DNA of 64,000 bases. Origin: Microthrixaceae bacterium (GTDB taxonomy: Bacteria; Actinomycetota; Acidimicrobiia; Acidimicrobiales; DATDAH01). A program made the translations under genes and the position numbers. Below are positions 15,166 through 24,132 of the stretch, in pieces. The notes beneath the pieces were generated by a model. The model saw only the letters and a program-made list of their open reading frames with translations. It had not been told where the DNA came from and did not search any database. The stretch covers positions 124,001 through 188,000 of the forward strand of contig JACJWK010000002.1 in NCBI GenBank assembly GCA_020637195.1, read 5' to 3'. Position 1 is the stretch's first letter. Each line of letters starts with the position of its first letter.

Positions 15166-16455
15166 TCAGCGGATCACCGTCTCGCACAGCACCGACACAC
15201 TGTCGCCTCGGTCGACCTCGGCCCGGTCGACGCCGGGGCCGCAGTTCACCGGCTCGGCCACGCCGTCACGGGCCTTGATCACGTCGTTGTCGGCGCCGCC
15301 GAACAAAGAGTCACGCCCCGGGCCGCCGGTGACGGTGTCGCGCCCGAACCCGCCGTCGACCGTGTCGAGCCCGCCGGCGCCGTTCACGGTGTCGTTGCCG
15401 CTGTCCCCCACGATCTTGTCGTTGCCGCCGCGACCGTTGATGGTGTCGTTCCCCTCGCGGCCGAAGAGCTTGTTGGCGGCGGACGAGCCCGTGATCACGT
15501 CGTTCCTGATGCCGCCCTTGATGTTCTCGACGCTGCCGTCGGGGCCGATGTTGTCACCCTCGCCGGCGGCGCCGTCGTTGGCCGCACCGTCGAGCGAGAG
15601 GTTCAGCGGTGTGGCCTCGCTCAGCCGGTACGAGTAGTCGGCGGTGTCGTTGCCCGGGCCGCCGATGAGCACGTCGGGCGAGCGGAACGGGGTGGCCTGG
15701 CCGCGCTCGTCGTCGCGCAGCCGGTCCTTGCCGTCTCCGCCCTCGACCCGGTCGGGGCCCAGCCCGCCACCGACCATGTCGTCGTTCGGGCCGCCCCGCA
15801 CGGTGTCGGCGCCCTCGTTGCCGTCGACGCGGTCGTTGCCCGTGCCGCCGTCGACCGTGTCGGCGTCGGCCTGGCCGGAGAGGGTGTCGTCGCCCCCGTC
15901 GCCGAAGAGCTCGTCGTCGCCGGCGCCGCCGAAGACGGTGTCGGCGTCGTCGCCGCCGTGGACGACGTCGTGGCCGCCACGGGTGTCGATGGAGTCGCGC
16001 CCGGCGCCGCCGAACACGGTCTCGGCGCTGTTGGGCCCCGACCAGCTGTCGTTGCCGGTGCCGAGCTTCACGGTGAGGGTCACGCCGGGGGGCACCTCGT
16101 TGGCCACCGCCACCTGGGCGACGTCGTCGCCGGCGCCCGTGTCGATGACGATCGCCGTCACGCCGTTCCGCGTGCAGTTGAGGATGGGCATCGGCCCGGC
16201 GGGACCGTTCGACGGCGTGCACCCGGTGCCGGCGACGACCGAGCCCGCCGCGAAGTCGGTGAACGTGTACTGCGACGCGCTCACCGAGAGCGTGACCGAG
16301 TTGTTCTCGCCGCCGCCCGTGTACGTGAGCACGCCGCCGGCGATGCCGGCGTTGCCCGTGGCCGATGCGGGCCCGGCGGCCAACACGATCGCCACCGCGG
16401 TGGCGACGATCGTCGTCGCCGCGGCCGCTGCGGCCGTCCTCGTCGCTCCCCGCAT
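15166..16455 (-). CDS. Secreted RTX-repeat calcium-binding protein
   Basis: The 429-residue protein begins with a signal peptide (ATGs at 16455; hydrophobic run TTIVATAVAIVLAAG, cleavage likely after ASA). From about residue 120 it contains more than ten GGxGxDxhx nonapeptides (for example GGAGDDELFGDGGDDTLSG), which form Ca2+-binding parallel beta-rolls. No lipase, protease or other catalytic domain is visible, and the family is often labelled hemolysin-type. It ends CGPGVDRAEVDRGDSVSVLCE, a Cys-containing C-terminus common in actinobacterial members. Probably an extracellular or cell-wall protein. Followed by the receptor kinase gene on the same strand. Confidence 0.9.
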   Translation of the reverse strand: MRGATRTAAAAAATTIVATAVAIVLAAGPASATGNAGIAGGVLTYTGGGENNSVTLSVSASQYTFTDFAAGSVVAGTGCTPSNGPAGPMPILNCTRNGVTAIVIDTGAGDDVAQVAVANEVPPGVTLTVKLGTGNDSWSGPNSAETVFGGAGRDSIDTRGGHDVVHGGDDADTVFGGAGDDELFGDGGDDTLSGQADADTVDGGTGNDRVDGNEGADTVRGGPNDDMVGGGLGPDRVEGGDGKDRLRDDERGQATPFRSPDVLIGGPGNDTADYSYRLSEATPLNLSLDGAANDGAAGEGDNIGPDGSVENIKGGIRNDVITGSSAANKLFGREGNDTINGRGGNDKIVGDSGNDTVNGAGGLDTVDGGFGRDTVTGGPGRDSLFGGADNDVIKARDGVAEPVNCGPGVDRAEVDRGDSVSVLCETVIR

Positions 16456-16670
16456 GCCGCCCCTCTCGTGTCCCACCCGGGCGGGTGGTGATCGTGGACC
16501 GGTGACAGTACACCCGCCCCCACGCCGTCTGCTGTCAGGTCGACGGCACCGATCGTGGGCCACTCGAGGCCGGTCGTCCTGGCGTCGTCGGCGCCCGCAC
16601 GGCGGGTGGGATCGACGCCAGATCCCGGAGATCGCCGCAGGGGCCGAGGCCGAGTCGGGTGTGGTCGTCG

Positions 16671-16712
16671 GTGCGGTGCGGTGCGGTGCGGTGCGGTGCG
16701 TTCCGCGGAACG
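16671..16712. repeat. Six GTGCG pentamers followed by a 14-base palindrome
   Basis: GTGCG is repeated six times at 16671-16700 and runs directly into the perfect palindrome CGTTCCGCGGAACG (16699-16712). The block lies in the roughly 290-base stretch between the RTX gene start and the protease gene end, where I see no gene. It may be a regulatory or slippage-prone spacer. Confidence 0.85.
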
Positions 16713-16741
16713 TTCGGACGCGGCCCCGTCGCGGTGACCGG

Positions 16742-17647
16742 TCAGGCGGCGGGTCCGGGGGGCGCCGGCGCCGAGAATGACACCGTGACGGTGCGCTCGT
16801 CCGCGCCGCGGACGACGGTGAGGGTGACCTCGTCGCCGTCGTCGAGCGCGGCGGCCAGGTCGTCGACCGACGCGAGGGCGGTGTCGCCGGCCGCGACGAG
16901 CAGGTCGCCCTCGGACACGCCGGCGGCGGCCGCCGGGCCGTCGTCGTCCACTGCCCGGACCAGGAGTCCGGGGCGGTCGTCGTCGAGGCCGACGGCCCGG
17001 CGCAGGCGGCCGGCGACCTCGGGCGGGGCCACGGCCACGCCGAGCAGGCGCCGGCGCACCGAGCGGCCCGCGAGCAGCTCGTCGACCCGGGCCCGCAGGG
17101 CGGGGTCGCTCACCCGGGCCAGGTAGAAGCCGTCACCCACCCGGTGGGTGTTGACGCCGACCACGCGGCCGTCGGCGTCGAGCACCGGGCCGCCGGACGA
17201 GCCTCGAGCCAGGGGAGCGGTGTGCTCCACGGCGCCCCGAACCACCCGGCCGCGGGGGCCGCGGAAGGCGCGGTCCGAGCCGCTCACGAAGCCGACCGTC
17301 GCCCGGGGCCGGTGGCCGCCCCGGCTCAGGGCCACGACCGCGGTGCCCACCGCCGGCGGGGCGTCGGCGTCGAGCTCGGCGAGGGCCAGGGCCGGCGCCT
17401 CGCCGGTGGGCACGTCGAGCACCACCAGGTCACCGTCGTGGTCGTCGCCGTGGACCGCGCCCTGCTCGGCCCGGCCGTCGGCGAAGGTCACCGCGACCGT
17501 GCGGTCGCGGAGGTTGTGGGCGCTGGTGAGCACCCGGTCGGGGCCGACGACGAAGCCGCTGCCCCGACCGTTGCGGCCGATGCTCACGACCGAGGCGCCC
17601 GCCTCGGTCGCCAGCCGTCCCACCGTCTCCTGCAGCTCCTCGAGCAT
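16742..17647 (-). CDS. Trypsin-like serine protease with PDZ domain (HtrA-type)
   Basis: The 301-residue protein has the catalytic triad of the HtrA group: His44 in TSAHNL, Asp73 in DGDLVVLDV, Ser151 in RGSSGGPV. A PDZ domain follows (about 215-300; LLVRAVDDDGPAAAAGVSEGDLLVAAG). In contrast to most HtrA proteins, no signal peptide or membrane helix is visible before the protease domain: it starts MLEELQETVGRLATEAGASV. It is therefore predicted to be cytoplasmic, unless exported by another route. It is divergent from an HxlR regulator over an 85-base region with a clear dyad. Confidence 0.9.
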   Translation of the reverse strand: MLEELQETVGRLATEAGASVVSIGRNGRGSGFVVGPDRVLTSAHNLRDRTVAVTFADGRAEQGAVHGDDHDGDLVVLDVPTGEAPALALAELDADAPPAVGTAVVALSRGGHRPRATVGFVSGSDRAFRGPRGRVVRGAVEHTAPLARGSSGGPVLDADGRVVGVNTHRVGDGFYLARVSDPALRARVDELLAGRSVRRRLLGVAVAPPEVAGRLRRAVGLDDDRPGLLVRAVDDDGPAAAAGVSEGDLLVAAGDTALASVDDLAAALDDGDEVTLTVVRGADERTVTVSFSAPAPPGPAA

Positions 17648-17666
17648 CGCGTGCCCTCCTCCAGCT

Positions 17667-17691
17667 AGTCACTTCGTATCTGCAAGTGACT
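17667..17691. promoter_or_regulatory. Operator-like dyad between protease and HxlR genes
   Basis: AGTCACTT (17667-17674) and its exact complement AAGTGACT (17684-17691) are separated by 9 bases. The site is between divergent genes, one of which encodes an HxlR-family DNA-binding protein. Members of this family bind spaced inverted repeats of this size, so autoregulation and control of the protease are likely. The stretch is clearly less GC-rich than its surroundings. Confidence 0.6.
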
Positions 17692-17732
17692 GTAGGCTCC
17701 CGTACCCGTCACCACCCGCGACACTGGGGTCC

Positions 17733-18095
17733 GTGATCGATCCGGGGATGCGCGAGGCCGCCGAGCGGGCCGGTGACCGCTGGGTGCTGCTCCTCGTCGC
17801 CGCCCTCGCCGACGGGCCGCGGCGCTTCGGGGACCTCGCCGCCGAGGTCGAGGGCATCGCCCCCAACGTCTTGACCGACCGTCTGCGGCGGATGGAGTCC
17901 CGCGGCCTGGTGACCGCCGCGCCGTACCAGCATCGCCCCCGCCGGTACGTCTACGAGCTGACCGAGCCCGGCCGCGAGCTCGCCGCCCTGCTCCCCGGCC
18001 TGGCCGCCTGGGGCACCGCCACCGCCGGCCTCACCCCACCCGGCCCGCGCCCCGCCGACGCCCCCGACGACGGCGAGGGCCTGCTCTGGGTGTGA
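17733..18095 (+). CDS. HxlR-family winged-helix regulator
   Basis: A 120-residue winged-helix protein. GDRWVLLLVAALADGPRRFGDL, IAPNVLTDRLRRMESRGLV and HRPRRYVYELTEPGREL match the HxlR (DUF24) family. The N-terminal cysteine that senses quinones or electrophiles in members such as YodB and HypR is absent, so it is probably not a thiol-based sensor. The start is taken as GTG 17733; ATG 17748 is possible. Divergent from the protease gene. Confidence 0.85.
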   Translation: MIDPGMREAAERAGDRWVLLLVAALADGPRRFGDLAAEVEGIAPNVLTDRLRRMESRGLVTAAPYQHRPRRYVYELTEPGRELAALLPGLAAWGTATAGLTPPGPRPADAPDDGEGLLWV

Positions 18096-18110
18096 CGACC
18101 GCCGCCGGCG

Positions 18111-19859
18111 TCAGTACGAGCCGCGCAGCAACCGGCCGTAGCCGCCGGCCTTGCCCAGGTCGGGCGCTAGCGCCTGGTTTGCCCAGCCGTCGCCACGCCA
18201 GCTTGCCGTTGACCAGCACCGCCTGCACTGCGGCCGTCGTTGCGGCGCACCACGCGCTTCGAGGCCGGGGAAGCCAGCATCGCCACCCTCGTGGAACTCG
18301 TCGAGGAGCGGTCGTCGAGGCCGGCGGGGTCGACGACGACGACGTCGGCCCGCCTGCCTCGCGCAGGTGGTGGCGTCGACGCCGAGGTAGTCGGCGATCT
18401 CGCCGGTGACCCGGTGCACCGCCTGGCCGGTGGTGAGGAAGGGCCGGCCCCGCCGGTCGGCGTCGCGGGCCAGCTTCAGCAGGTGCAGCGGGAAGTTGTA
18501 GAAGCCCATGTTGCGCAGGTGGGCGCCGGCGTCGGAGAACCCGACCAGCACCTGCGGGTGGGCCGCGATCCACTCGAGCTCGCGCCGGCGGTCGTTGCCG
18601 ATGACGGTGTACCAGCGCAGGTCGGTGCCGTACTCGGCGATGAGGTCCATGAAGCAGTCGAGGGGGTCGACGCCCCGCCCGGCGGCCACGTCGGCGAACG
18701 TCCGGCCCTCGAGGGTGGGGTCGGGCGCGCCGATGATGCGGGCCTCGCCCAGGTCGCGGTGGTAGACGCGGCCCCGCACCTTGTTGGTCCACTGCGAGCG
18801 GAAGCGGTCGCGCCACCCCGGCTCGGTCATCAGCTCGCCCCGGTGGCCCCGCTCGAGGTGCAGCACCTCGGTGCCGGCGCCCAGCTCCTCGATCACCGGG
18901 TTCTCGAGCCCGTCGATCCACATGTCGAACACCATCGGCAGCGACTGCATGCGCAGGTCGGCGCCGAGCACCCGCCGGCAGAAGGTGAGGAAGGCACCGA
19001 CCGCCTTGTGGGTGCCCCGGGCCGACTTCACGTCGACCAGCGAGATGAGCATCGTGCGCATCGGCGCGTGGCGCACCTTGGAGGCGAGGGCGGCGAAGAG
19101 GCTGAGGTTCCAGCGGGTCTGGATGTTGGGCACCGCCTGGAAGACCGCGTCGCGCCGGCGCACCGGCTCGACCAGGGCCCGGTACTCCCGCCACGTGGCG
19201 AACACCGACGGGGTGGGGCGGCTGCGGTAGCGGTCGCCGTCGCACTTGTCCCACGGGAGGGTGTTGACCGACAGTCCGAGGTAGCCGGCGTCGAGGGCCT
19301 CGTCGACCATCGCCCGCATGGTGGCCACCTCGCCGGCGCTGGGGGTGACGTGGTCGTCCACCGAGCGGCCGAACCCCATGACGTGGGCCCGGATGGCCGA
19401 GTGGCCGAGCAGCGACACCACGTTGGGGCCGAGGGGCAGCGCGTCGAGGTGGTCGAGGTAGCCGGCGGGACCGTCCCAGTCGACCACCTGGCGCAGCATG
19501 GGCAGCACGTCGGCGCGGGGGATGCCCTCGACCCGGCAGAACATGTCGGCGAGGTCCTCGGGCTCGCCCACCGCGAACGACAGGCCGCACGAGCCGACGA
19601 GCACCGTCGTGATGCCGTGGCGGACCGACTCGGTGAGCGCCGGCGCGAACTCGACCTCGGCGTCGTAGTGGGTGTGGAGGTCGACGAAGCCCGGGGTGAC
19701 CCAGCACCCGTCGGCGTCGATCACCTCGGCGTCCTCGGGGACGTCGAGCCCCGGCGCGATGCGGCGCACGACGCCGTCCTCGACGTGCACGTCGGCCACC
19801 CGGCCGTCGGCGCCGGTCCCGTCGAAGACCGTGCCCCCTCTGATGACGGTGGTGCTCAC
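18111..19859 (-). CDS. N-acyl-D-amino acid deacylase-like amidohydrolase, C-terminus frameshifted
   Basis: The protein starts STTVIRGGTVFDGTGADGR, the composite beta-domain of amidohydrolases, with metal motif DLHTHYDAE near residue 60, VGSCGLSFAVG, GHSAIR and later VGFSDAGAHLRNMGFYN. These are features of the D-aminoacylase / N-acyl-D-amino acid deacylase branch with one or two zinc ions. Between about 18180 and 18370 the frame changes at least twice: in-frame fragments read DVVVVDPAGLDDR, then VQAVLVNGKLAWR, the normal C-terminus. TAGCGT (minus strand) lies 7 bases before the GTG. Substrate not determinable. Confidence 0.82.
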   Translation of the reverse strand: MSTTVIRGGTVFDGTGADGRVADVHVEDGVVRRIAPGLDVPEDAEVIDADGCWVTPGFVDLHTHYDAEVEFAPALTESVRHGITTVLVGSCGLSFAVGEPEDLADMFCRVEGIPRADVLPMLRQVVDWDGPAGYLDHLDALPLGPNVVSLLGHSAIRAHVMGFGRSVDDHVTPSAGEVATMRAMVDEALDAGYLGLSVNTLPWDKCDGDRYRSRPTPSVFATWREYRALVEPVRRRDAVFQAVPNIQTRWNLSLFAALASKVRHAPMRTMLISLVDVKSARGTHKAVGAFLTFCRRVLGADLRMQSLPMVFDMWIDGLENPVIEELGAGTEVLHLERGHRGELMTEPGWRDRFRSQWTNKVRGRVYHRDLGEARIIGAPDPTLEGRTFADVAAGRGVDPLDCFMDLIAEYGTDLRWYTVIGNDRRRELEWIAAHPQVLVGFSDAGAHLRNMGFYNFPLHLLKLARDADRRGRPFLTTGQAVHRVTGEIADYLGVDATTCARQAGRRRRRRPRRPRRPLLDEFHEGGDAGFPGLEARGAPQRRPQCRRCWSTASWRGDGWANQALAPDLGKAGGYGRLLRGSY

Positions 19860-19889
19860 GACGAAAACGCTAGCGCCCGGGCGACGCCG

Positions 19890-19895
19890 TACGGT
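19890..19895 (+). promoter_or_regulatory. Leaderless-type -10 box (TACGGT) before the YcaQ-family gene
   Basis: TACGGT ends 9 bases before ATG 19905. The opposite strand of the same 45-base gap has TAGCGT (19867-19872) 7 bases before the amidohydrolase GTG. Two leaderless promoters are thus packed back to back. Confidence 0.45.
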
Positions 19896-19904
19896 CGGGG
19901 AGCC

Positions 19905-21092
19905 ATGGCCCGACCCGACTCGCTGCGCGCCGACCAGGCGCGGCGGCTCCACCTCGCCGCCCAGGGCTTCGCCGCGCCCCGCCCGCCCGGGAGGGTCGAC
20001 CGGCGCCACGTCCGCCGGGTGTTCGATCGGCTGGGCCTGATCCAGATCGACTCGGTGAACGTGCTCGTCCGCAGCCACTACCTCCCGCTGTTCTCCCGCC
20101 TCGGCCCGTACGACCGGGGCCTGCTCGACCGCTTCGCCTACCGCGACCACGAGGCGTTCGAGTACTGGGGGCACGAGGCGTCGCTGATCCGGTCCGACCT
20201 GCACCCGCTGCTGCGCTGGCGCATGGCCCGGGAGCACCAGTGGTCGGGCATGCGCGAGTGGGGTCGCGAGCACGGCGACCTCGTCGAGACCGTGCTCGGC
20301 GACGTGCTCGCCCGGGGCCCGATCAGCGCCGGCGAGCTCGACGAGGCCGAGCGCAAGAAGGGTCCCTGGTGGGGGTGGGGCGACACCAAGCGGGCGCTCG
20401 AGCACCTGTTCTACGAGGGCCGGGTCGGCGCGCTGCGGCGCCCCTCGTTCGAGCGGGTCTACTGCGACCCCCGTCTCGTCGTCCCCGCCGAGGTCTACGA
20501 CCGGCCCACCCCCGACGAGCGCGACGCGCTGGTCGCCCTGCTCGAGCGGTCGGCGCGCACACGGCGGGCATCGCCCGCGACCTGCCGACCACTTCCGGCT
20601 GCCCATCACCGAGGTGCGCCCCTGCTCGAGGAGATGGCGTCGGCCGGGGTGATCGCGGTGGCGGTCGAGGGCTGGACCCAGCCTGCGCTTTCCACCTGGA
20701 CGCCACGCTGCCGAGGCGGTGGACGCCGCGCGCCCGTGTCGCCCTTCGACCTGGTGATGTGGAGCGCGACCGGGTCGAGGTGTTCGGCTTCCGCGTACGC
20801 ATCGAGATCACGTGCCCAAGCACGCGGGTCCACGGCACCACGTCCTGCTCTTCTCCTCGGCGACTGCTACGTCGCGCGGGTCGACCTCAAGGCCGACTGC
20901 CGGCTCCCGCCTGCTCGTCCAGGCGGCACGCCGAGGCGGGCGTCGACCACACGGAGGTGGCGTCCGCTCTGGCTGGTGAGCTGGCTGCCGCGGGCTGGCT
21001 CGGCTCGCCGACGTCGCGGTCGCGATCGTGGCGATCGGCTGGCGGCACTGCGCTGGCGTCGCCAGGGTGCAGCCCGTGGCGGGCACGGGTGA
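19905..21092 (+). CDS. YcaQ/AlkX-family DNA glycosylase (HTH_42), several frameshifts
   Basis: The intact first 200 residues contain FDRLGLIQIDSVNVLVRSHY, with the QxD motif that is catalytic in E. coli YcaQ, then HEAFEYWGHEASLI and WGWGDTKRALEHLFYEGRVG. Later fragments in other frames give PLLEEMASAGVIAVAVEGW, SPFDLVMWERDRVEVLFGF and YVARVDLKAD, which is the family order. At least five frame changes occur after 20560. YcaQ-type enzymes unhook DNA interstrand crosslinks and remove alkylated bases; the clade is also found as antibiotic self-resistance glycosylases. I read the breaks as sequencing errors because all family blocks survive. The end is approximate. Confidence 0.78.
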   Translation: MARPDSLRADQARRLHLAAQGFAAPRPPGRVDRRHVRRVFDRLGLIQIDSVNVLVRSHYLPLFSRLGPYDRGLLDRFAYRDHEAFEYWGHEASLIRSDLHPLLRWRMAREHQWSGMREWGREHGDLVETVLGDVLARGPISAGELDEAERKKGPWWGWGDTKRALEHLFYEGRVGALRRPSFERVYCDPRLVVPAEVYDRPTPDERDALVALLERSARTRRASPATCRPLPAAHHRGAPLLEEMASAGVIAVAVEGWTQPALSTWTPRCRGGGRRAPVSPFDLVMWSATGSRCSASAYASRSRAQARGSTAPRPALLLGDCYVARVDLKADCRLPPARPGGTPRRASTTRRWRPLWLVSWLPRAGSARRRRGRDRGDRLAALRWRRQGAARGGHG

Positions 21093-21122
21093 CGAGCGGC
21101 CGGACGGGCGGGCGACGAGGCG

Positions 21123-22213
21123 ATGGCACCCCCGCTGATCGAGGCCGCCACGCGACCTACTCGAGCTCTCTTCCTCGACCGTCTTCGTGTTCGCCGTCAC
21201 CCAGGTGGCTGCGGTGCTCGCCGGCGACTCTCGTGGCCCGGGCGTCGGGCGGCCTCCTGCTCGCCTGGCTGGTGTGGCTGTGGTCGCAGTTCACGTGGTT
21301 GGCACGCGCGATCGACCCCGGCGCGCGCCTGCTCGTCCTGCACCTTGTTGGCTGGCCGCTGGCGCGCTGATGATGGCGGTCGCCATCCCCGACGCTCATG
21401 ACGGGACCGGGCGCCGTCTGCGGCGGCGTACCCGTGGTCAACCTCTGGTCCCTGATCATCCAGGGCTGGGACGTGGTCCTGACCGGGGACCTGGGCGGCG
21501 TGGCTCCGCTACGTCCCTGCGGCAGCGGCCCTGTTGGCCCTGCTGGCGGGTCGTTCCTCGACGGCGACGGGCGCGTGGCGGTCTGGCTGCCGTCGCCCTG
21601 CTGGGTCGCGAAGCGCCTGCTGCCGGCTGCGCTGGCGACGACGCGAGTGGCGGATCGACCTGACCCACTCGCCGAGCGCCACGGGCTGTTCGTGATCATC
21701 GCTGGCGAGGTGCTGGTGGCGGTGGGCGCGGCACTGGCGGGGCTCGACCTGACGTCGACGGTCGGCCCGCCTCGTAGTCACGGTCGGTGTCGCCTGCGTG
21801 CTCTGGTGGGCCTACTCGCCGCATGTCCTGGGGTGGTCGGCACCGGCTGGCGAGCGCTGCCGGACCGGGGCGTGGCGCGCGACCTGTTCACCTTCGGGCA
21901 CTTCCTGATCGTATTCGGTCTGTCCTTCACGCGGTGGCGCTGCCACGGTCGCGCATCCCTTCGACGTGCTGGCCGCTGCCGACCGGTGGGTCCTCGCCGG
22001 CGCGATCGCGCTCTTCGTCGGCGGCCTGGCTGGCTCCAGTGGCAGACCGTCCGCACCTTCGCGAGCGCACCACCACGGTGCTGCTGGTCGCCGCGCCTGC
22101 GCGCCGGCCGGCCCCTACGTGGACGGGTGGTGCTCGTCGTATTGGTCGGGCTGGGGTGGCCCCAGCAGGCCCACACCTACCGCTCGTTCGTCGTGCAGAG
22201 CATGGCGTCGTGA
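21123..22213 (+). CDS. ltrA: LtrA-family membrane protein, many frameshifts
   Basis: Fragments spread over the three frames spell the bacterial low temperature requirement A protein: VFAVTQVAAVLAGD, LLAWLVWLWSQFTWL, AVAIPDA, VNLWSL-IIQGWDVV, ERHGLFVIIAGEVLVAVGAALAGLDL, RDLFTFGHF, DRWVLAGAIALFVGGL and QQAHTYRSFVVQ. This hydrophobic protein of about 12 helices has an unclear role. More than ten indels would be needed to restore one frame. The last codon overlaps the GTG of the methyltransferase gene, so the two are probably coupled. Boundaries are approximate. Confidence 0.7.
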
Positions 22214-23049
22214 CCGACTGCACGCACGACCAGCACCCGGAGAACTGGAGCTCGGTGGCCCCGGGCTACGACGAGTCGTTCGCCGGGTACACGGGCGAGT
22301 ACGCCGACGCGCCTTCGCCCTGAGGACCTCGTCGCCCTCCGCCCGGCGCGCCGGTGCTCGACGTCGCCGCCGGCTCGGGCGCCTTCTCGCTGCGGGCCGC
22401 CCGCCGCGGCGCCGCGGTCACCGCCACCGACTTCGCCGCCGGCATGGTGGACCTCCTGTCGTCCCGCTTCGCCGCCGAGGGTCACGACCGCTGCACCGCC
22501 GAGGTGATGGACGGCCAGGCGCTCGACCTCCCCGACCGCCGGTTCGACCTCAGCGTGTCGATGTTCGGCGTGATCTTCTTCCCCGACATCGACGCCGGAC
22601 TGCGCGAGCTCGCCCGCGTCACCCGCCCCGGCGGCCGGGTGGCGGTGGCCACCTGGGACCTCGCCGGCTTCCGGCTGGTCGACCTCGTGCGTGAGGCCCT
22701 GGCGCGCGCCCTGCCTCAGCTCGACCTGCCCGCGGGCGAGCCCGTGTGGGCCCGCATCGGCGACGCGGCCGGGCTGGCCGCCGCCCTCGGGACCGCGGGG
22801 CTCGACCCGGTCCGGGTGCACCCGGTCACGAGGGCGTGGCGCTGGGACGACCCCGAGGGCTTCTTCCGCCGGCTCCCGGCCTGGTCGCCGCCCGTGCAGC
22901 CGCTGTTCGAGGTGCTCGACGCCGACCAGATCGAGGACGGGGCGGCGGCCTTCGCCGAGCTGGTCGCGGACCGGGGCGGTGCCGGTGACGGCGCCGGCAT
23001 CGACGTCACCGCCCTGCTCGGGGTCGGCGTCCGGCCGGGGGGCGGCTGA
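22210..23049 (+). CDS. Class I SAM-dependent methyltransferase, one frameshift
   Basis: The body reads VLDVAAGSGAFSLRAARRGA (SAM motif I), VTATDFAAGMVDLL, DLPDRRFDLSVSMFGVIFF (motif post II) and ELARVTRPGGRVAVATWD (motif III). The first 35 residues from GTG 22210 (DCTHDQHPENWSSVAPGYDE) are in another frame that joins near 22315. It resembles small-molecule UbiE/COQ5-like methyltransferases. Its stop overlaps the ATG of the DUF2237 gene (ATGA). Substrate unknown. Confidence 0.8.
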
Positions 23050-23411
23050 TGGCGCACAACGTCCTCGGAGGCGAGCTGGCCGGGTGCAGCGACTCGCCCC
23101 GCACGGGCTTCTACCGCAACGGGTGCTGCGACACCGGCCCCGGCGACCTCGGCGTGCACACCGTCTGCGCCCGGGTCACCGCCGAATTCCTGGCCTTCTC
23201 GGCCTCGGTGGGCAACGACCTCTCCACCCCGCACCCCGAGCTCGAGTTCCCGGGCCTCCGGCCCGGCGACCAGTGGTGCCTGTGCGCCCCCCGGTGGCAG
23301 GAGGCGCTCGAAGCCGGGGTGGCGCCGCCGGTCGTGCTCGAGGCCACCCACGTCGGCACCCTCGAGTGGTGCGACCTCGACGACCTGAAGGCCCACGCCG
23401 CCGAGGGCTGA
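23049..23411 (+). CDS. DUF2237 family protein
   Basis: The 120-residue protein matches DUF2237 throughout: NVLGGELAGCSDSPRTGFYR, GCCDTGPGDLGVHTVCA, EFLAFSASVGNDLSTP and FPGLRPGDQWCLCAPRW, with ATHVGTLEWCDLDDL at the end. Conserved cysteines suggest a metal or redox function, but the family is uncharacterised. It overlaps the methyltransferase stop by one base and is likely translated with it. Confidence 0.93.
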   Translation: MAHNVLGGELAGCSDSPRTGFYRNGCCDTGPGDLGVHTVCARVTAEFLAFSASVGNDLSTPHPELEFPGLRPGDQWCLCAPRWQEALEAGVAPPVVLEATHVGTLEWCDLDDLKAHAAEG

Positions 23412-23451
23412 CCACCACCCTCGTGCCGACCCGGAAGGGGCCGCGACGGGA

Positions 23452-24102
23452 TCAGCGGCGAAGAGCGGGCGCCGGGACGGCGGCGGCGCGGCGGTCCGCC
23501 TCGCACGCGGCGCGGGCGGGGCAGCCCCGCAGGTGGTCGTTGACCAGGCCGAGCGACTGCATCGCCGCGTACGCCGTCGTGGGCCCGACGAACCGGAAGC
23601 CGTGGCGCCGCAGCTCCTTCGACAGGGCGGTCGACTCGGGGGTGCTCGCCGCCAGGTCGCCGAGCCGGGCCGGCGCGGGGCGACCCCGGCGCCGCGGCTC
23701 GAACGACCACACCAGGGCGGCCAGCGACCCGTGGCGCGCCTGCACGTCCAGGACCGCCCGGCTGTTGGCGATGGCCGCCTCGATCTTGCCGCGGTGGCGC
23801 ACGATGCCGGCGTCGCCGAGCAGTCGCTCCACGTCGGCGTCGCCGAACCGGGCCACGGTCTCGGGCTCGAACCCCGCGAACGCCCGGCGGAACGCCTCGC
23901 GCTTGCGCAGGATGGTCAGCCACGAGAGCCCCGACTGGAAGCCCTCGAGGCAGAGCTTCTCGTAGAGGCGCACGTCGTCCACCACCAGACGGCCCCACTC
24001 GTCGTCGTGGTAGGCGGCGTAGTCGTCGCTGCCCGTCGACCAGGGGCAGCGGCGGCGGCCGTCCGCGCCGCGCTCGACGCCCCGCTCGGCCCAGTCGGTC
24101 AT
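23452..24102 (-). CDS. tag: DNA-3-methyladenine glycosylase I
   Basis: A 216-residue enzyme that removes 3-methyladenine from alkylated DNA. Family blocks are RCPWSTGSDDYAAYHDDEWG (first zinc Cys and His), LYEKLCLEGFQSGLSWLTIL with the catalytic-pocket Glu, RHRGKIEAAIANSRAVL, and the C-terminal HGFRFVGPTTAYAAMQSLG, VNDHLRGC with the second zinc His/Cys. Length and order are normal for Tag. A second alkyl-base repair enzyme beside the YcaQ-family gene 2.4 kb away makes this a small repair neighbourhood, though not one operon. Confidence 0.95.
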   Translation of the reverse strand: MTDWAERGVERGADGRRRCPWSTGSDDYAAYHDDEWGRLVVDDVRLYEKLCLEGFQSGLSWLTILRKREAFRRAFAGFEPETVARFGDADVERLLGDAGIVRHRGKIEAAIANSRAVLDVQARHGSLAALVWSFEPRRRGRPAPARLGDLAASTPESTALSKELRRHGFRFVGPTTAYAAMQSLGLVNDHLRGCPARAACEADRRAAAVPAPALRR

Positions 24103-24132
24103 GCCGTCACCGGCCCACCGCCGGTCCGTGCG

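Noticed and set aside
14021..15637. Gly/Val/Glu-rich plus-strand open frame of over 500 codons
   Set aside because: It is antisense to the Ser/Thr kinase gene, whose motifs HRDLKPEN and DFG are unambiguous; the composition reflects codon bias of the opposite strand.
15166..16455. Repetitive DNA here considered as a satellite or CRISPR-like array
   Set aside because: The periodicity is that of GGxGxD nonapeptide codons in an RTX protein, with diverged units and no constant repeat-spacer structure.
20500..22320. Region read as a decayed genomic island or pseudogene cluster
   Set aside because: YcaQ and LtrA motifs are all present in order and base composition is like the neighbours; indel sequencing errors explain it better.
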